Origin: Nostoc punctiforme NIES-2108
GTDB lineage: Bacteria; Cyanobacteriota; Cyanobacteriia; Cyanobacteriales; Nostocaceae
NCBI GenBank assembly: GCA_003326195.1
Contig: LXQE01000085.1
Span: 1 to 64,000 of the forward strand
Direction: 5' to 3'
DNA: 64,000 nucleotides
Position 1 is the stretch's first letter. Each line of letters begins with the position of its first letter. The notes under the pieces are model-generated. The model made no database searches. It saw only the letters and a list, made by a program, of their open reading frames with translations, and was not told the DNA's origin. This document shows positions 63,479-64,000 of the stretch, piece by piece. The position numbers and the translations under genes were made by a program.

Positions 63479-64000
63479 ATGACTAATCGCCTTGCTGAAG
63501 CTAAGAGCCTCTATCTCCGCAAACACGCCGAAAACCCCATTGATTGGTGGCCTTGGTGTGACGAAGCACTTGCAACTGCAAGGGCGCAAAATAAACCGAT
63601 TTTTCTCTCCATTGGCTATTCTAGTTGCCACTGGTGTACTGTCATGGAAGGCGAGGCTTTTTCTGATATTGCGATCGCTGACTACATGAATACTAATTAT
63701 CTTCCCATCAAAGTAGACAGGGAAGAAAGACCAGACCTCGATAGCATCTATATGCAAGCTTTGCAGATGATGAGCGGTCAAGGGGGTTGGCCTTTAAATA
63801 TTTTTCTTTCCCCAGAAGATTTAGTGCCGTTTTACGCTGGTACTTATTTCCCTGTAGACCCGCGCTATGGTCGTCCGGGATTTTTGCAGGTGTTGCAAGC
63901 GCTTCGCCGTTATTACGATACAGAAAAAGCGGACTTACAACAACGTAAAGCCTTAATTATTGAGTCTCTGCTTACGTCTGCGGTGTTGCAAGATGGTACA
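63479..64000 (+). CDS. DUF255 / thioredoxin-domain protein (YyaL/SPATA20 type), partial
   Basis: The first 174 residues of a long protein, cut by the window end. [37 protein letters not shown] and [20 protein letters not shown] are the family hallmarks; CHWC is the redox-like motif of the thioredoxin-fold domain. The remainder should be an (alpha/alpha)6 sugar-epimerase-like barrel. Cytoplasmic; function poorly known. Start ATG at 63479. Confidence 0.92.
   Translation, partial: MTNRLAEAKSLYLRKHAENPIDWWPWCDEALATARAQNKPIFLSIGYSSCHWCTVMEGEAFSDIAIADYMNTNYLPIKVDREERPDLDSIYMQALQMMSGQGGWPLNIFLSPEDLVPFYAGTYFPVDPRYGRPGFLQVLQALRRYYDTEKADLQQRKALIIESLLTSAVLQDGT

Overview
The window looks like chromosomal DNA of a filamentous, nitrogen-fixing, heterocyst-type cyanobacterium (Nostoc or a close relative). 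The reasons are a nitrogenase iron protein gene, many HIP1 palindromes (GCGATCGC), 7-bp short tandem repeats (ATGACTA / CAATGAC types) between genes, several Uma2-family genes, a XisI homologue, and cyanobacterial families such as the DUF3153 lipoprotein. The species call is inference. No tRNA or rRNA was seen.

Layout. 1-4.1 kb: an accessory nitrogenase-type locus on the minus strand, with an XRE regulator fused to a molybdate-binding-like domain, a NifH paralogue, and the start of a NifE-like gene running off the left edge. Palindromic and repeated DNA upstream of nifH and of the regulator are candidate operators. 4.4-8 kb: a 1-Cys peroxiredoxin, then a two-gene unit of a small helical protein and a membrane-associated NACHT NTPase, both with a similar N-terminal QAG motif (candidate conflict or signalling system). 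8-14.4 kb: a minus-strand polysaccharide cluster of four glycosyltransferases and an O-antigen ligase-like membrane protein. 14.7-19.4 kb: an S-adenosylmethionine hydrolase family gene, then a membrane protein / actin-like ATPase / MtfA-type peptidase group. 19.8-23.6 kb: a small secreted protein, an EVE-domain protein, a methyltransferase and a GT39 transferase.

23.7-29 kb: a MarR regulator with a HlyD-type membrane fusion protein and two MFS pumps. Three copies of an operator-like motif lie upstream of the regulator and the pump genes. 29-37.8 kb: two facing Uma2 genes each carrying the same 29-bp small dispersed repeat, a TPR protein, acetyl-CoA synthetase, then a decayed accessory region with nuclease-like genes, a broken Uma2 gene, an 84-bp tandem repeat and unpaired antitoxins.

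38-64 kb: mostly housekeeping genes (terC, ndk, speA, a sugar nucleotidyltransferase, scpA, an AI-2E family permease, pdxH, an azoR/hxlR divergent pair, pyrE, argB, aroK, ubiX, rnr, clpP). Between them lie mobile or decaying pieces: a 173-bp MITE-like element, an xisI gene bracketed by copies of the aroK 3' end, and a DUF433 pseudogene. A 1-kb region upstream of rnr may hold a structured RNA. The window ends inside a DUF255/thioredoxin-domain gene.

Everything comes from reading the sequence and from family knowledge. No database search was run.
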